A DNA stretch of 60,213 nucleotides from an uncultured Opitutales bacterium (lineage in GTDB: Bacteria; Verrucomicrobiota; Verrucomicrobiia; Opitutales; Intestinicryptomonadaceae): the NCBI GenBank assembly GCA_900546565.1, contig URDC01000004.1, positions 1 through 60,213 on the forward strand, in the 5' to 3' direction. Shown here piece by piece: positions 1-8,121 of the stretch; the stretch's first letter is position 1; each line of letters begins with the position of its first letter. The notes beneath the pieces were generated by a model. That model did not search any database. It was not told where the DNA came from and was given only the letters and a program-made list of their open reading frames with translations. Both the position numbers and the translations under genes were made by a program.

Positions 1-50
1 GATCTACACCCTAGAGTTCGTCGGCAGCGTCAGATGTGTATAAGAGACAG
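1..50 (+). other. Illumina Nextera sequencing adapter (artefact)
   Basis: Bases 1-9 match the end of the P5 flow-cell oligo (GATCTACAC). Bases 10-17 (CCTAGAGT) are in the i5 index position. Bases 18-50 are the Nextera read-1 transposase adapter, ending in the mosaic end AGATGTGTATAAGAGACAG. This is library DNA, not genome. Read on the minus strand it gives the familiar contaminant peptide LLYTSDAADEL. Confidence 0.98.
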
Positions 51-170
51 AAAAACGAGGTGCCCCAGCTGACGAAGATAATCAGGCAGATAGATACCGA
101 TACGTTTATAATCATCACCGAGGCGGGCGAAATCCTCGGTGAGGGCTTCATTGCGCCCGGAGTCAACTGA
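51..170 (+). CDS. YitT/DUF2179 family membrane protein, C-terminal fragment
   Basis: An open frame running out of the adapter encodes 39 residues and ends in TGA. The fragment resembles the cytoplasmic DUF2179 tail of YitT-family membrane proteins: an amphipathic stretch (QLTKIIRQID), then DTDTFIIITEAGEILGEGF. YitT proteins have several N-terminal membrane helices, all missing here because the contig starts inside the gene. The function of the family is not well established. The gene ends just before a strong terminator, so it is separate from the sigma factor downstream. YitT proteins are most common in Firmicutes, unlike the bulk of this window. The family call rests on a short tail only. 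Confidence 0.7.
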   Translation, partial: KNEVPQLTKIIRQIDTDTFIIITEAGEILGEGFIAPGVN

Positions 171-178
171 ATAAACAG

Positions 179-214
179 AGCGCGGAGGCTTTTTGTGAAC
201 CTCCGCGCTTTTTT
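179..214 (+). terminator. Rho-independent terminator after YitT fragment
   Basis: A 10-bp perfect stem (179-188 with 200-209, AGCGCGGAGG/CCTCCGCGCT) is followed by a T run. It lies 9 bases after the YitT stop codon. Confidence 0.85.
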
Positions 215-304
215 AAAATTTTTTCCAAAACAGGTGAGAAAATCCGCAGACTTCTGCGACAGTATAAGTGAAAGGCGGGACGCCGCCCTGAAAGGATTGA
301 TCCG

Positions 305-844
305 ATGGACAACGGTGAGAGTAGCTACCGCCGTTTTATCGAAGGCGATCAAAGTGCGTTTGATGAACTCATGGACGCCTATCGAGACAGACTGATATTT
401 TTCATCAAAGGTTATGTCCGCTCCGCCGAAGAGGCGCAGGACATAGCTATGGATACCTTTGTCGAAATTCTCGTGCATCCGGGGCGTTTTCGCTTCAAAA
501 GCTCGTTCAAAACCTACATATATTCCGTTGCGCGGCACAAGGCGATAGATTTTCTCCGCAAAAAGCGCACCGTGCCCGACGAGGGAGAGGAGATTTGGGA
601 CGAGAGCGCGATATACTCTTTTTACAGGGGCGAGGACGCGAGAACCGTGCGCGAGTGCATGGACAGACTCAACAATGATTACAGAACTGTGCTGTATCTT
701 GTCTATTTTGAGGAAGTGGACGGCGATGGTGCGGCAAAAATTATGGGCAAAAGCAAAAAGCAGCTTGCCAATCTCCTCTACAGGGCGAAGCAGGCGCTTA
801 AAACCGAGCTTGAAAAGGAGGGCTTTTGCTATGAAGACCGATAA
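305..844 (+). CDS. ECF-type RNA polymerase sigma factor
   Basis: This 179-residue protein has the two-domain layout of extracytoplasmic-function sigma factors. Region 2 covers roughly residues 15-90 (FDELMDAYRDRLIFFI; then AEEAQDIAMDTFVEI and FKTYIYSVARHKAIDFLR, which bind core polymerase and the -10 element). Region 4 covers roughly 118-170 (LNNDYRTVLYLVYFEE, then a helix-turn-helix around GAAKIMGKSKKQLANLLYRAK for -35 recognition). The next reading frame starts inside its last codons (ATG at 831), as is usual for an ECF sigma followed by its partner membrane protein. The opening SSYRRFIEGD and codon choice look like Clostridia sigma factors rather than the Verrucomicrobia-like remainder of the contig. 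Target genes are unknown. Confidence 0.88.
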   Translation: MDNGESSYRRFIEGDQSAFDELMDAYRDRLIFFIKGYVRSAEEAQDIAMDTFVEILVHPGRFRFKSSFKTYIYSVARHKAIDFLRKKRTVPDEGEEIWDESAIYSFYRGEDARTVRECMDRLNNDYRTVLYLVYFEEVDGDGAAKIMGKSKKQLANLLYRAKQALKTELEKEGFCYEDR

Positions 845-917
845 GGAATTCAAAAATGAAGTTTATGCGCGCGCTTCAAAGGAACGCGCAAGAATAAAAA
901 TTTTACGGCATGACTGA
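831..917 (+). pseudogene. Truncated start of the sigma-linked downstream gene
   Basis: An ATG at 831 overlaps the sigma gene by 14 bases and opens a 28-codon frame (MKTDKEFKNEVYARASKERA...). Charged N-termini of this kind precede a membrane helix in the small anti-sigma-like proteins that often follow Clostridia ECF sigma genes. Here the frame runs into TGA soon after residue 22. The likely explanation is that the sequence switches to unrelated DNA near 885-900, an assembly join, rather than natural gene decay. Both the family assignment and the join are inferences from context. Confidence 0.5.
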
Positions 918-1307
918 GGTTTTGTATCACAAAAAACTGCGACAAAACTGCTAAAAACCGCTCCGAAGCACCCAAAATCCGATTTCAATGTAGAACAAGT
1001 CTAATTCGGATTTAAGGGTCTGACAATCGAAAAAATTTTTCATTTCTTGCTTACGTTCCGTTTGTTATAACGATTATTGTTATGGTTGTTTGTTGAGGGC
1101 GCAAAGCAAGAACTGCCACAAAACGCATTAGACATAATATATATTGTGCGACATTCTCAAATGGGGCAACGGGCGGGTTGTTTTCTATGACTTATTATTT
1201 ATAATATTGTTTTAAACATAGCGTTCGTCTCGTGACTCATTGTCGTAGCGCGTTTTGGAATACAATTTTATACGATACTACCGAATCGCTCTTATCAAAG
1301 GCTGACG
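918..1307. other. Non-coding stretch after the presumed chimeric join
   Basis: No coding frame with recognisable content is visible. The stretch is AT-rich with a weak inverted repeat (ATCCGATTT... / ...AATTCGGAT, about 978-1013). It separates the Clostridia-like segment from the first gene of the main contig. Confidence 0.6.
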
Positions 1308-1345
1308 AAAAAAAACCGAACCCCCTTTGCGAAAGAATTCGGTTT
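1308..1345 (-). terminator. Terminator of the metallophosphoesterase gene
   Basis: On the minus strand AAACCGAA...TTCGGTTT (1338-1345 with 1313-1320) forms an 8-bp stem followed by a run of T. It lies about 65 bases beyond the stop codon. Confidence 0.7.
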
Positions 1346-1410
1346 AAACTTTACCTGTAAGTCGGTAAACTTCTTTGCGTAAAAATGCACCGCCGTTTAC
1401 AAAATTACGA

Positions 1411-2706
1411 TTATTTTTTCACGTCAAGATTCACGGACTTCAATGTTTTGTTGCCGTTTACGTCGACAAAATCCACCGAAATTTTGTTCTCGTCCACGCG
1501 GATATTCAACATTTCCTGATTCGTGTTGACGACATTATAGGCGTTAAAAAGCTCCTTCGACGCCTCGAAACCGCGCCCGCGATAAGTGTGCAAATGCCCG
1601 CTGACTATAAGCGAGAAATTCGCCCCGTTTACAATGTCGCGGAATTTCTTCTGGAAATCCTTCGAGCCGTGCCAATCGCCCCACGCCGGCGGAATGTGCG
1701 AAATCAGAATTTTTACGGGTGCGTTTTTAAACTCCGCCGAATTTACGACCGATTCCAGCCATTTTGCCTGCTGCGTGCGGAAATTGTCGAAATCGGCGCG
1801 TTCGAAATATTCTATGTCGTTGTCTGGTTTGTCTTCGCCCGAATCGAGCACCACGAAATACACAATGCCGACGCGGAACGTGTAATATGTTTTATCGGTA
1901 TTTGTCGGAAAATATTTTAGATATTCGCCCGAAAACGTTCCGCGCGTTTCGTGGTTGCCGCGCGCAAAAAACATCGGCATACCGCTTTCGCAGAATTTGG
2001 CGACATCGTCAAGAAATCCCTTGAAAATCTGCTCTTCGCAGACCATATTGTTTACCATATCTCCATTAAGAAGCAGAAAATCCGTATCTTGCGGAATTTG
2101 AGCAAGCATTTTATTGAGGAAATCGACGCGCTGGTGGACATCGTTTAACACTGAAAACGTAATACTCTTTTTTGTTGCATCAAGCGTTTTTATTTTGAGC
2201 GGCTCTTTCTGATAGACGCGCGTCGAAGCCGTGAATCCGTAGTAAGTAGCTTCGCCGTCTTCGCACATTACCTTCGTCGAAAAAACGCGGTAGTTGTAGG
2301 TCGTGTCGGGTTTAAGCCCGTCGATTTTAACGCTGTGCAATTTCCCCGAAAGCTTGCGCCCCAAAGGTGCTTGATAAAACTTTTGCCTGTTCTTCTCGTA
2401 GAAGTGCGAACCGTCGGCGGGCGCGATTTCCACCCACGAAACCGCGTCGCAGTCCGTCGTCCAAATCACAGTAGCACTCGTTTCGGTCAGCGATTGCACA
2501 TAGGGTCCGTGCGTAATTTTTATATCCTGAAACAGCCTCTCGGGCTTATCGGCATTCGCATTTTTTTCGACGGAATCAGATGCCGAAGCCTTCGCGGCAT
2601 TCTGTGCCGCGCACGCCGCCCCCGACGAATTGCACGCAAAAACAAATACCGCCGAAGCCGCGGCGGCAAACATCTTAAAAAGACGCATATAGGTAGTTAT
2701 ATTCAT
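1411..2706 (-). CDS. Lipoprotein metallophosphoesterase, purple-acid-phosphatase-like
   Basis: This 431-residue exported phosphoesterase has a lipoprotein signal (FAAAASAVFVFAC, acylated Cys near residue 23). A fibronectin-III-like purple acid phosphatase N-domain follows (ITHGPYVQSLTETSATVIW). Then comes a calcineurin-type metallophosphatase domain with the full metal-ligand set in order: NDVHQR (D-x-H), LNGDMVNN (GD), RGNHET (GNHE), ISHIPP (H) and GHLHTY (GHxH). It probably hydrolyses phosphate esters in the periplasm; the substrate cannot be told. I use the ATG at 2706; an ATG at 2688 is also possible. The frame stays open to 2898, but that extension is not signal-peptide-like. It is monocistronic, with a terminator downstream. 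Confidence 0.88.
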   Translation of the reverse strand: MNITTYMRLFKMFAAAASAVFVFACNSSGAACAAQNAAKASASDSVEKNANADKPERLFQDIKITHGPYVQSLTETSATVIWTTDCDAVSWVEIAPADGSHFYEKNRQKFYQAPLGRKLSGKLHSVKIDGLKPDTTYNYRVFSTKVMCEDGEATYYGFTASTRVYQKEPLKIKTLDATKKSITFSVLNDVHQRVDFLNKMLAQIPQDTDFLLLNGDMVNNMVCEEQIFKGFLDDVAKFCESGMPMFFARGNHETRGTFSGEYLKYFPTNTDKTYYTFRVGIVYFVVLDSGEDKPDNDIEYFERADFDNFRTQQAKWLESVVNSAEFKNAPVKILISHIPPAWGDWHGSKDFQKKFRDIVNGANFSLIVSGHLHTYRGRGFEASKELFNAYNVVNTNQEMLNIRVDENKISVDFVDVNGNKTLKSVNLDVKK

Positions 2707-2811
2707 AGAACCCCGATATATACATCTCACCGTTTTGATACAAGTAAAAATATCCGCAAAAAAATCGGACAACTGCCGCGACAAACACATACAGGCAGAC
2801 CTCATTCCGCT

Positions 2812-2847
2812 CAAAAAAAAGTCGGCGGGAAAAACTTCCGCCGACTT
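2812..2847 (-). terminator. Terminator downstream of the bS22-like gene
   Basis: A 10-bp stem (AAGTCGGCGG 2838-2847 / CCGCCGACTT 2819-2828 on the minus strand) is followed by eight T. It lies about 40 bases after the small ribosomal gene, supporting that gene as its own transcription unit. Confidence 0.85.
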
Positions 2848-2885
2848 GCAAAAATAAAAGTCTTCTTGGAGACGTGCAACGCACG

Positions 2886-2987
2886 TTAGCACGCCCAAGT
2901 GCGCTTCTTATGACGATTCGCCTTCGAACGCTTCGAACGCTTGTGCTTGTTCATCTTTAATCTGCGCTTCTTTTTCAGATTTGCCAT
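2886..2987 (-). CDS. bS22-like / AURKAIP1-COX24 domain small basic protein
   Basis: A 33-residue, Lys/Arg-rich protein beginning MANLKKKRRLKMNKHKRSKR. The K-K-R-R-L-K-M-N-K-H-K pattern is that of the AURKAIP1/COX24 (mitochondrial mS38) domain. In bacteria this domain occurs as a stand-alone ~30-residue protein and corresponds to ribosomal protein bS22 in mycobacteria. It likely binds 16S rRNA near the decoding region. The start is supported by a good Shine-Dalgarno (AAGGA, about 9 bases upstream) and the gene is closed by a strong terminator. It is short enough to be missed by default gene callers. Confidence 0.8.
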   Translation of the reverse strand: MANLKKKRRLKMNKHKRSKRSKANRHKKRTWAC

Positions 2988-3157
2988 TTTAATTTTCCTT
3001 TATAATTATACTAGTATTTATAAGTTGAAATAGCTAAAACGCTTTTCCGATTTATAATAGCGATACAATGTAGCATTATTGCCGATTATTACAATACTTT
3101 TTTTTACCCGAAGAGTCATTTTGTATGCCCTCCCCGCGAATAGTGCAATTCGGACGG

Positions 3158-4006
3158 TTAATCAGCCAAAAATTTTTCGATTTTTTCGAAATGATTTTGC
3201 GCCTGCCTCACCCCGTTGAAATAGAGGCGTTCCAGCTCTGTCTTGTCGGAGGTGAGTCGCGAGGCAAACGCATACGTCGGGCGCAACACAACCGCCCTGC
3301 CCGCACGTTCGAGCCCTTCAAGCTCCGCCATGTCGTCGTTGTAGCGTTGCGCTTTTTGCATAAGAGCGCGGCGCAAATTTGGATAATTATAATATATCAG
3401 CGAAATATATTTCCAATTTTCAACTTTCCTGTATCCCGCCTTCCGCGTAAGCACCGCGACAATCTTTTCGCGACCGTCGGCAATCGCCTTTTTAAACGGA
3501 ATCGCATCGACAATCCCGCCGTCGAGATACTCCCTCCCGCCAATCCTACACATCGGGCACACGAGCGGCATACTGCACGAAGCCCGACACGCCGCAAGCA
3601 GCGCGGCTGGCGTCTTCGGCGTGTCGAAATAGCGCGCCTGCCCGCTTCGGCAGTCGGTCGCAGTCAAAATGAACCTGCCGGATTCGAGATACCTGTCGAA
3701 ATCGAACGGATACTCGCGCAACGGCAGCTCGCCGAAGAGATAGTCGAAATCCATAATGCAGCGTTGTGTCAGCAGAAATTTTGCGCCAATGTAGTTGCGT
3801 TTTTGGAGTGCGTCGATGTTGCAATACCGCGCCCTGCCCGCCTGCCTCGATGCATACGAAAGTCCGTTCGACGCGCCCGCGGAAGTTCCGATTGCGTAGT
3901 TGAAAGCAAGCCCCCTGCGCAAAAATTCGTCAAGCACGCCCGCCGTAAAAACGCCGCGCATTCCACCGCCCTCCAAAACCAAAGCCGCTTTGTCGATTTT
4001 CGCCAT
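3158..4006 (-). CDS. Patatin-like phospholipase
   Basis: This 282-residue cytosolic patatin-family lipid acyl hydrolase has a Ser-Asp dyad. The oxyanion loop GGGMRG follows the first strand (ALVLEGGGMRGVFTAGVLDE), the nucleophile elbow is GTSAGAS (Gly-x-Ser-x-Gly) and the catalytic Asp is in YLDGGIVDAIP. This arrangement and size match the YjjU-type bacterial patatins. The ATG at 4006 puts the start just before the first conserved strand. A TTG at 4042 would add 12 residues with no homology expectation, so I reject it. The gene is divergent from the ABC-F gene. Substrate is unknown, probably a membrane phospholipid or acyl ester. Confidence 0.88.
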   Translation of the reverse strand: MAKIDKAALVLEGGGMRGVFTAGVLDEFLRRGLAFNYAIGTSAGASNGLSYASRQAGRARYCNIDALQKRNYIGAKFLLTQRCIMDFDYLFGELPLREYPFDFDRYLESGRFILTATDCRSGQARYFDTPKTPAALLAACRASCSMPLVCPMCRIGGREYLDGGIVDAIPFKKAIADGREKIVAVLTRKAGYRKVENWKYISLIYYNYPNLRRALMQKAQRYNDDMAELEGLERAGRAVVLRPTYAFASRLTSDKTELERLYFNGVRQAQNHFEKIEKFLAD

Positions 4007-4142
4007 GCCCGCAACTATCGCGCCACCGCCGTAAACACGCAAGAAAAATCCGCGACGCCCCGCAGACGCAATACATGTAAAATCTCAAAAAAACGTTAAA
4101 AAATGTTTACCTTTTCGCGTTTTCTGCAATGATTTCGGGCTT

Positions 4143-6065
4143 ATGAGTTTGATTTCGTTTAGCGGAGTGTCGCTTAAATTCGATACCAACGTTCTTCTGG
4201 ATAACGCCGATTTGTCGCTCGGCGCAGGCGACAGACTCGCGATTGTCGGACGCAACGGCTGCGGCAAAACGTCGCTTTTGAAACTGATGGCGGGGCTTAT
4301 TCAGCCCGATTCGGGTCTTGTCGAAAAAGTCGGCGGCGTAAAAACCGCCTATTTGCAACAGGAAGTCCCTGTCGGCCTCTCAGGAAAAGTCTTTGATATT
4401 CTCGCCGAGGGTTTGGGCGAAACGGGTGCGAAAATATCGCGCTACAACACATTGTTCTCTGTGCTAAATTCCGCTTCAAAAGCCGAGCGCGAAGAGTTCG
4501 ATACCCTCCAACACTTTATGAACGAAGACGGCGGATTCGCCGCCGAGGCGTCAATAAACGAACTCGCCGACAGGCTCGAACTCGATTCCGAAACCCTCGC
4601 CCAAAACCTCTCAGCGGGCTTGAAACGCCGAATCCTGCTCGGGCGCGAGCTCGCCGCAAACCCCGACGTCCTCCTGCTCGACGAACCCACCAACCACTTG
4701 GACATCGATTCCGTCGTCTGGCTTGAAAAATTCCTGAAATCGTGCGGCAAAACGCTCGCCTTCGTCTCGCACGATAGAACATTCCTGCAAAACCTCGCAA
4801 CGCGCGTCGTGGGCGTAGACCGCGGCGCGCTGATTTCCTTCGATTGCGGATTTTCCGAATTCCAACGCCGCCGCGACGAACTTTTGGAGGCTTGGGACAA
4901 GCGCGACGCCGCCTTCGACAAACATCTCGCCAAAGAGGAGGCTTGGCTGCGACAGGGCGTCAAAGCGCGGCGCACCCGCAACGAGGGGCGCGTAAAAGAG
5001 CTGATGCGCCTGCGCAAAATCCGCGCCGAACGCCGCCAAAAAACGGGCACATTCGGCATAGGCGTGCGCGAGGCCGAACGCACGGGGCAAAAGGTTATGA
5101 CAATCGAAGACATCAGCGTTGCATTCGGCGAACACCGCGTCGTCAAAAACTTTTCGAGCGTCATTTATAGCGGCGATAAAATCGGTATCATCGGCAAAAA
5201 CGGCTCGGGCAAAACCACACTTCTAAACGCCCTCTTGGGACGCCAAAAGCTCACTTCGGGCGAAATCAAATACGGCACAAACCTGAAAATTGCCTACTTC
5301 GACCAGCTCCGCGGCGAACTCAACCCCAAACAAACCCCCTTCGACTTCATCGGCGGCGGCGGCGACTTCGTTTTCTGCGACGGACAAAAACAGAACGTGC
5401 GCGGCTACCTTCAAAACTTCCTCTTCACCCCCGAGCAAATCCGCGGCGAAATCGCCCTGCTCTCGGGCGGCGAGCGCAACCGCCTTATGCTCGCCAAACT
5501 CTTTTCCACGCCCGCAAACGTCATAGTTTTGGACGAACCCACAAACGACCTCGATATGGAGACAATCGAAATTTTGGAGTCCGCCCTGGTCTCCTTCAAG
5601 GGCACAATCCTGCTTGTCTCGCACGACCGCGCCTTCCTCAACAACATCGCAACCGCCGTCTGGGGTTTCGAGCGCGACGGAACAATTTCCGATATTGTAG
5701 GCGGCTACGACGAGTGGCTTTCATACCTCAAAACCTCCGATACTGCCGCCGAAAACGTAAGGAAGGCGGAGGCTGCCCGCCTGCGCGAAGAGTCCGCCGC
5801 TACTTCCGCCCAGAACGCGCCGCGCCAACCGCGTCCCGCAAAACTCACCAATAAGGAGCGCGAGGAGCTCGCCAAAATCCCCGAAATCATTGCAGCCCAC
5901 GAGGCCGAGCAAAAGGAGATTGCCGAAAAATTGCAGTCCTCGGAATTTATCATAAACAATCCGAACCTTATAGAACCCCTCCAAGAGCGTTCGCGCGAAA
6001 TCGAGGCGGAGGACGAACGCCTCTTCGAGCGTTGGAGCGAACTCGACGCCCGCAACACAAAATAA
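4143..6065 (+). CDS. ABC-F family ATPase (Uup-like)
   Basis: This 640-residue soluble protein has two fused ABC ATPase domains and no membrane segment, which defines ABC-F. Domain 1 has Walker A GRNGCGKT (residues 36-43), signature LSAGLKRR (~156) and Walker B LLLDEPTNHLD. Domain 2 has Walker A GKNGSGKT (~350), signature LSGGERNR (~440) and Walker B VLDEPTNDLD. The interdomain linker (about 240-320) is highly charged, as in ABC-F proteins that reach into the ribosomal E site. The C-terminus (about 565-640) is a coiled-coil tail typical of the Uup branch. ABC-F proteins act in translation or ribosome biogenesis; some give antibiotic protection, and the sequence does not separate these roles. 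Confidence 0.92.
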   Translation: MSLISFSGVSLKFDTNVLLDNADLSLGAGDRLAIVGRNGCGKTSLLKLMAGLIQPDSGLVEKVGGVKTAYLQQEVPVGLSGKVFDILAEGLGETGAKISRYNTLFSVLNSASKAEREEFDTLQHFMNEDGGFAAEASINELADRLELDSETLAQNLSAGLKRRILLGRELAANPDVLLLDEPTNHLDIDSVVWLEKFLKSCGKTLAFVSHDRTFLQNLATRVVGVDRGALISFDCGFSEFQRRRDELLEAWDKRDAAFDKHLAKEEAWLRQGVKARRTRNEGRVKELMRLRKIRAERRQKTGTFGIGVREAERTGQKVMTIEDISVAFGEHRVVKNFSSVIYSGDKIGIIGKNGSGKTTLLNALLGRQKLTSGEIKYGTNLKIAYFDQLRGELNPKQTPFDFIGGGGDFVFCDGQKQNVRGYLQNFLFTPEQIRGEIALLSGGERNRLMLAKLFSTPANVIVLDEPTNDLDMETIEILESALVSFKGTILLVSHDRAFLNNIATAVWGFERDGTISDIVGGYDEWLSYLKTSDTAAENVRKAEAARLREESAATSAQNAPRQPRPAKLTNKEREELAKIPEIIAAHEAEQKEIAEKLQSSEFIINNPNLIEPLQERSREIEAEDERLFERWSELDARNTK

Positions 6066-6101
6066 TCCCGCACACAATACGCTACATTCAACACAGACAA
6101 G

Positions 6102-6131
6102 AAAAACGGGGGCTGGCTGGCCCCCGTTTTT
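6102..6131. terminator. Bidirectional terminator between ABC-F and xylanase genes
   Basis: A GC-rich stem (AACGGGGGC/GCCCCCGTT around a TGGCTG loop) is flanked by A and T runs on both sides. It sits between convergent genes ending at 6065 (+) and 6239 (-), so it can serve both. Confidence 0.85.
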
Positions 6132-6238
6132 GTTGCGCGACTTTACAGAAACACCCCGCCGATGTCAGACCACGCATTTCGTCCGCGTTTTGCGGCGGCA
6201 TGTTCCGAAATCGGAACTCGCCGAAAACTTCAAAAAAC

Positions 6239-7642
6239 TTATTTCGTCGAAATTTTCTTCAACCTGCTCGACTTTTTGCCAAGCCAAACGTCCTTCGAAA
6301 CCGTTTTGCCGCCGACTGTGTATGTCAGCTTATACAACCCATAAAAGCCCGAAAAATCCACTTGCGACAATTTACCGTCGAACGATTTTTTCGTTTGCCA
6401 CTTTTTCGCAATCAAATTTTCCAAAGCCGTATACGCGGGCTTCGGCGAAAAATCGTCGCGCAAAAGCCCGCCAAAAAACCGCTGCTCTTTCGAATACGCC
6501 TGACCGTCGCGCATATTCCACCAGGTAATGGCTTCCACACTCGGGTGGCTGAACCAAAGCTCATAGACCTTTTCGGTAAAATACGCCTGCGTCGCCTCGC
6601 CGCCGACCCCGCTTGACGGAATTGTGATTTCCGTAACGTGTATCGGGCGTTTCAGCGCGGCGTAACCGTCGAGAGCCTTCTGAATGTCTCGCGGCGTAAA
6701 CCTCTTGCCCGCCACAATTTCAGCCCATTCGTTCATACTGAAAATGTGGAATTGCAGCCCGATTGCGTCGACTTTCGCTCCGCGCGCAATCAGATTCTGG
6801 CAAAGCAAATAAAAACGCCCTGTTTGCTCGTTATTTACATATTGATACCACGACGACGTCGTTTCGTTAATGAGGAAAATATCGCTTGCCGGCAGCAACC
6901 GTTCGGCTTCCTTGAACGTCTTGAAAATGTAGTCGTCAAAACGCGCATCGCGCCTGCCCACATAGTCCGCGGCTTCGTTTACAACGTCCCAAATAGCGAT
7001 GTCATTGCCGTAGCGTTCGGTTATGCGCTTGATGTTGCGGTCGAGATTTTTTTCGACTTCAAATTCCGACATATCGCCTTTGAGTACCCATTCGGGCAGG
7101 AAATGCTCGTCGCTAATCTGCCACGCAAGGCAGTGCGCTTTCACCGCAAAACCGTTTTTCTTGCAAAACGCAAGCGCGATGTCGGGAAGGTTTACAGTCG
7201 GGTTGTTGTCGGAGGAAAGGTCCAAATTCGCGTCGTTTTCGTAGTTAAAACGCGTCTTGTTGTGCTCGGGCTCTACGCGCCGCCACACACACGCAATAGT
7301 TCCGTAGTTGAAAATCCTCCGCGTAAGCTCCGAAAATTTGGCAATTTCCGCTTCGGTATTTTTCTGGTATACCTTGCCATCGCAAGCCGCCCTCGAAGCA
7401 TAGAACCCGAAAAGAAATTCGTGGCGCACAAGCTCGACTTTCACATTTTCGACATTCCCGTCGAACTTCAACGTGAACATACCCATGCGGTTCGCCTTTA
7501 TGCCCGCGTCTATTTTCTCGCGCAGGTCGGGATTTTCCCAAGCATTTTTGAGCGAATCTGGCACTTGCGCCATCGCAACGCCAAACGAAAATACCGCGAA
7601 AACCGCGGCTATAACACATTGTTTTATTTTGCTGTTTTCCAT
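6239..7642 (-). CDS. Secreted GH10 endo-1,4-beta-xylanase
   Basis: This 467-residue protein has a classical signal peptide (MENSKIKQCVIAAVFAVFSF..., cleavage after AMA near residue 25). The (beta/alpha)8 GH10 domain shows both catalytic glutamates: acid/base in WDVVNEAAD (~residue 219) and nucleophile in VTEITIP (~337). Other GH10 landmarks are AHCLAW and the late WWNMRDG tryptophans. It should cleave internal beta-1,4-xylosyl bonds of dietary xylan outside the cytoplasm. An N-terminal beta-sandwich-like part (about 30-100, FTLKFDGNVENVKVELVRHEFLFG) is the usual lead-in of these enzymes. The start at 7642 has AGGGA about 8 bases upstream and begins the signal peptide; the longer open frame is discarded. 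Confidence 0.92.
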   Translation of the reverse strand: MENSKIKQCVIAAVFAVFSFGVAMAQVPDSLKNAWENPDLREKIDAGIKANRMGMFTLKFDGNVENVKVELVRHEFLFGFYASRAACDGKVYQKNTEAEIAKFSELTRRIFNYGTIACVWRRVEPEHNKTRFNYENDANLDLSSDNNPTVNLPDIALAFCKKNGFAVKAHCLAWQISDEHFLPEWVLKGDMSEFEVEKNLDRNIKRITERYGNDIAIWDVVNEAADYVGRRDARFDDYIFKTFKEAERLLPASDIFLINETTSSWYQYVNNEQTGRFYLLCQNLIARGAKVDAIGLQFHIFSMNEWAEIVAGKRFTPRDIQKALDGYAALKRPIHVTEITIPSSGVGGEATQAYFTEKVYELWFSHPSVEAITWWNMRDGQAYSKEQRFFGGLLRDDFSPKPAYTALENLIAKKWQTKKSFDGKLSQVDFSGFYGLYKLTYTVGGKTVSKDVWLGKKSSRLKKISTK

Positions 7643-7683
7643 TATATTTTCCCTTTGTTTGTTATAAAAAACGTCCGCGCGCG

Positions 7684-8121
7684 TCAGCGCAGCGTTATCG
7701 TATGCGCTTCGCCCCGAATGTCGAAATCGAGCCAGTAGTCGGGCTTGAAATACCCCTCGGCAAGCTCGGGCCACTCGACACACACAATACGCGGTTCGGG
7801 CGCAATCTCGTCCACAAGCAGACTTTCGTATTGCGACGGGTCCGTAAACCTATACGCGTCAATATGAACAAGCCTGCCTCCGTCGGGAATGTCGTAAATG
7901 CAACACACATTAAACGACGGACTCTTTACTGTCTGCCTTATCCCGAGATGTTTTGCAAGCTCTTTTACAAACGCAGTCTTCCCCGTGCCCAAATCGCCCG
8001 AAAGCGCAAGCGCGCCCTCGCGCCCCAAAACGCCGAGAAACGCCCGCGCAACGGCAGACGTTTCTTCCAGACTGCGGCAGACAACCGTGCCGCGCAACTG
8101 CTGCAAAATATCGTCTTGCAT
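7684..8121 (-). CDS. tsaE: tRNA threonylcarbamoyladenosine biosynthesis ATPase TsaE
   Basis: This 145-residue P-loop protein is of typical TsaE length. Walker A is GDLGTGKTAF, followed by the family motifs VKSPSF, HIDAYR and VEWPE. TsaE hydrolyses ATP to drive turnover of the TsaB-TsaD complex that makes t6A37 on ANN-reading tRNAs; it is normally essential. Its start codon shares one base with the stop codon of the upstream aminotransferase (TAATG at 8119-8123), which implies translational coupling in a two-gene operon. tsaB and tsaD are not in the window. Confidence 0.94.
   Translation of the reverse strand: MQDDILQQLRGTVVCRSLEETSAVARAFLGVLGREGALALSGDLGTGKTAFVKELAKHLGIRQTVKSPSFNVCCIYDIPDGGRLVHIDAYRFTDPSQYESLLVDEIAPEPRIVCVEWPELAEGYFKPDYWLDFDIRGEAHTITLR

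Noticed and set aside
11..853. 280-codon open frame on the minus strand
   Set aside because: It is the shadow of the sigma factor gene and reads into the Nextera adapter (ending LLYTSDAADEL); no family likeness.
2707..2898. Longer N-terminus of the metallophosphoesterase
   Set aside because: The extension runs through the bS22 terminator and hides the lipoprotein signal.
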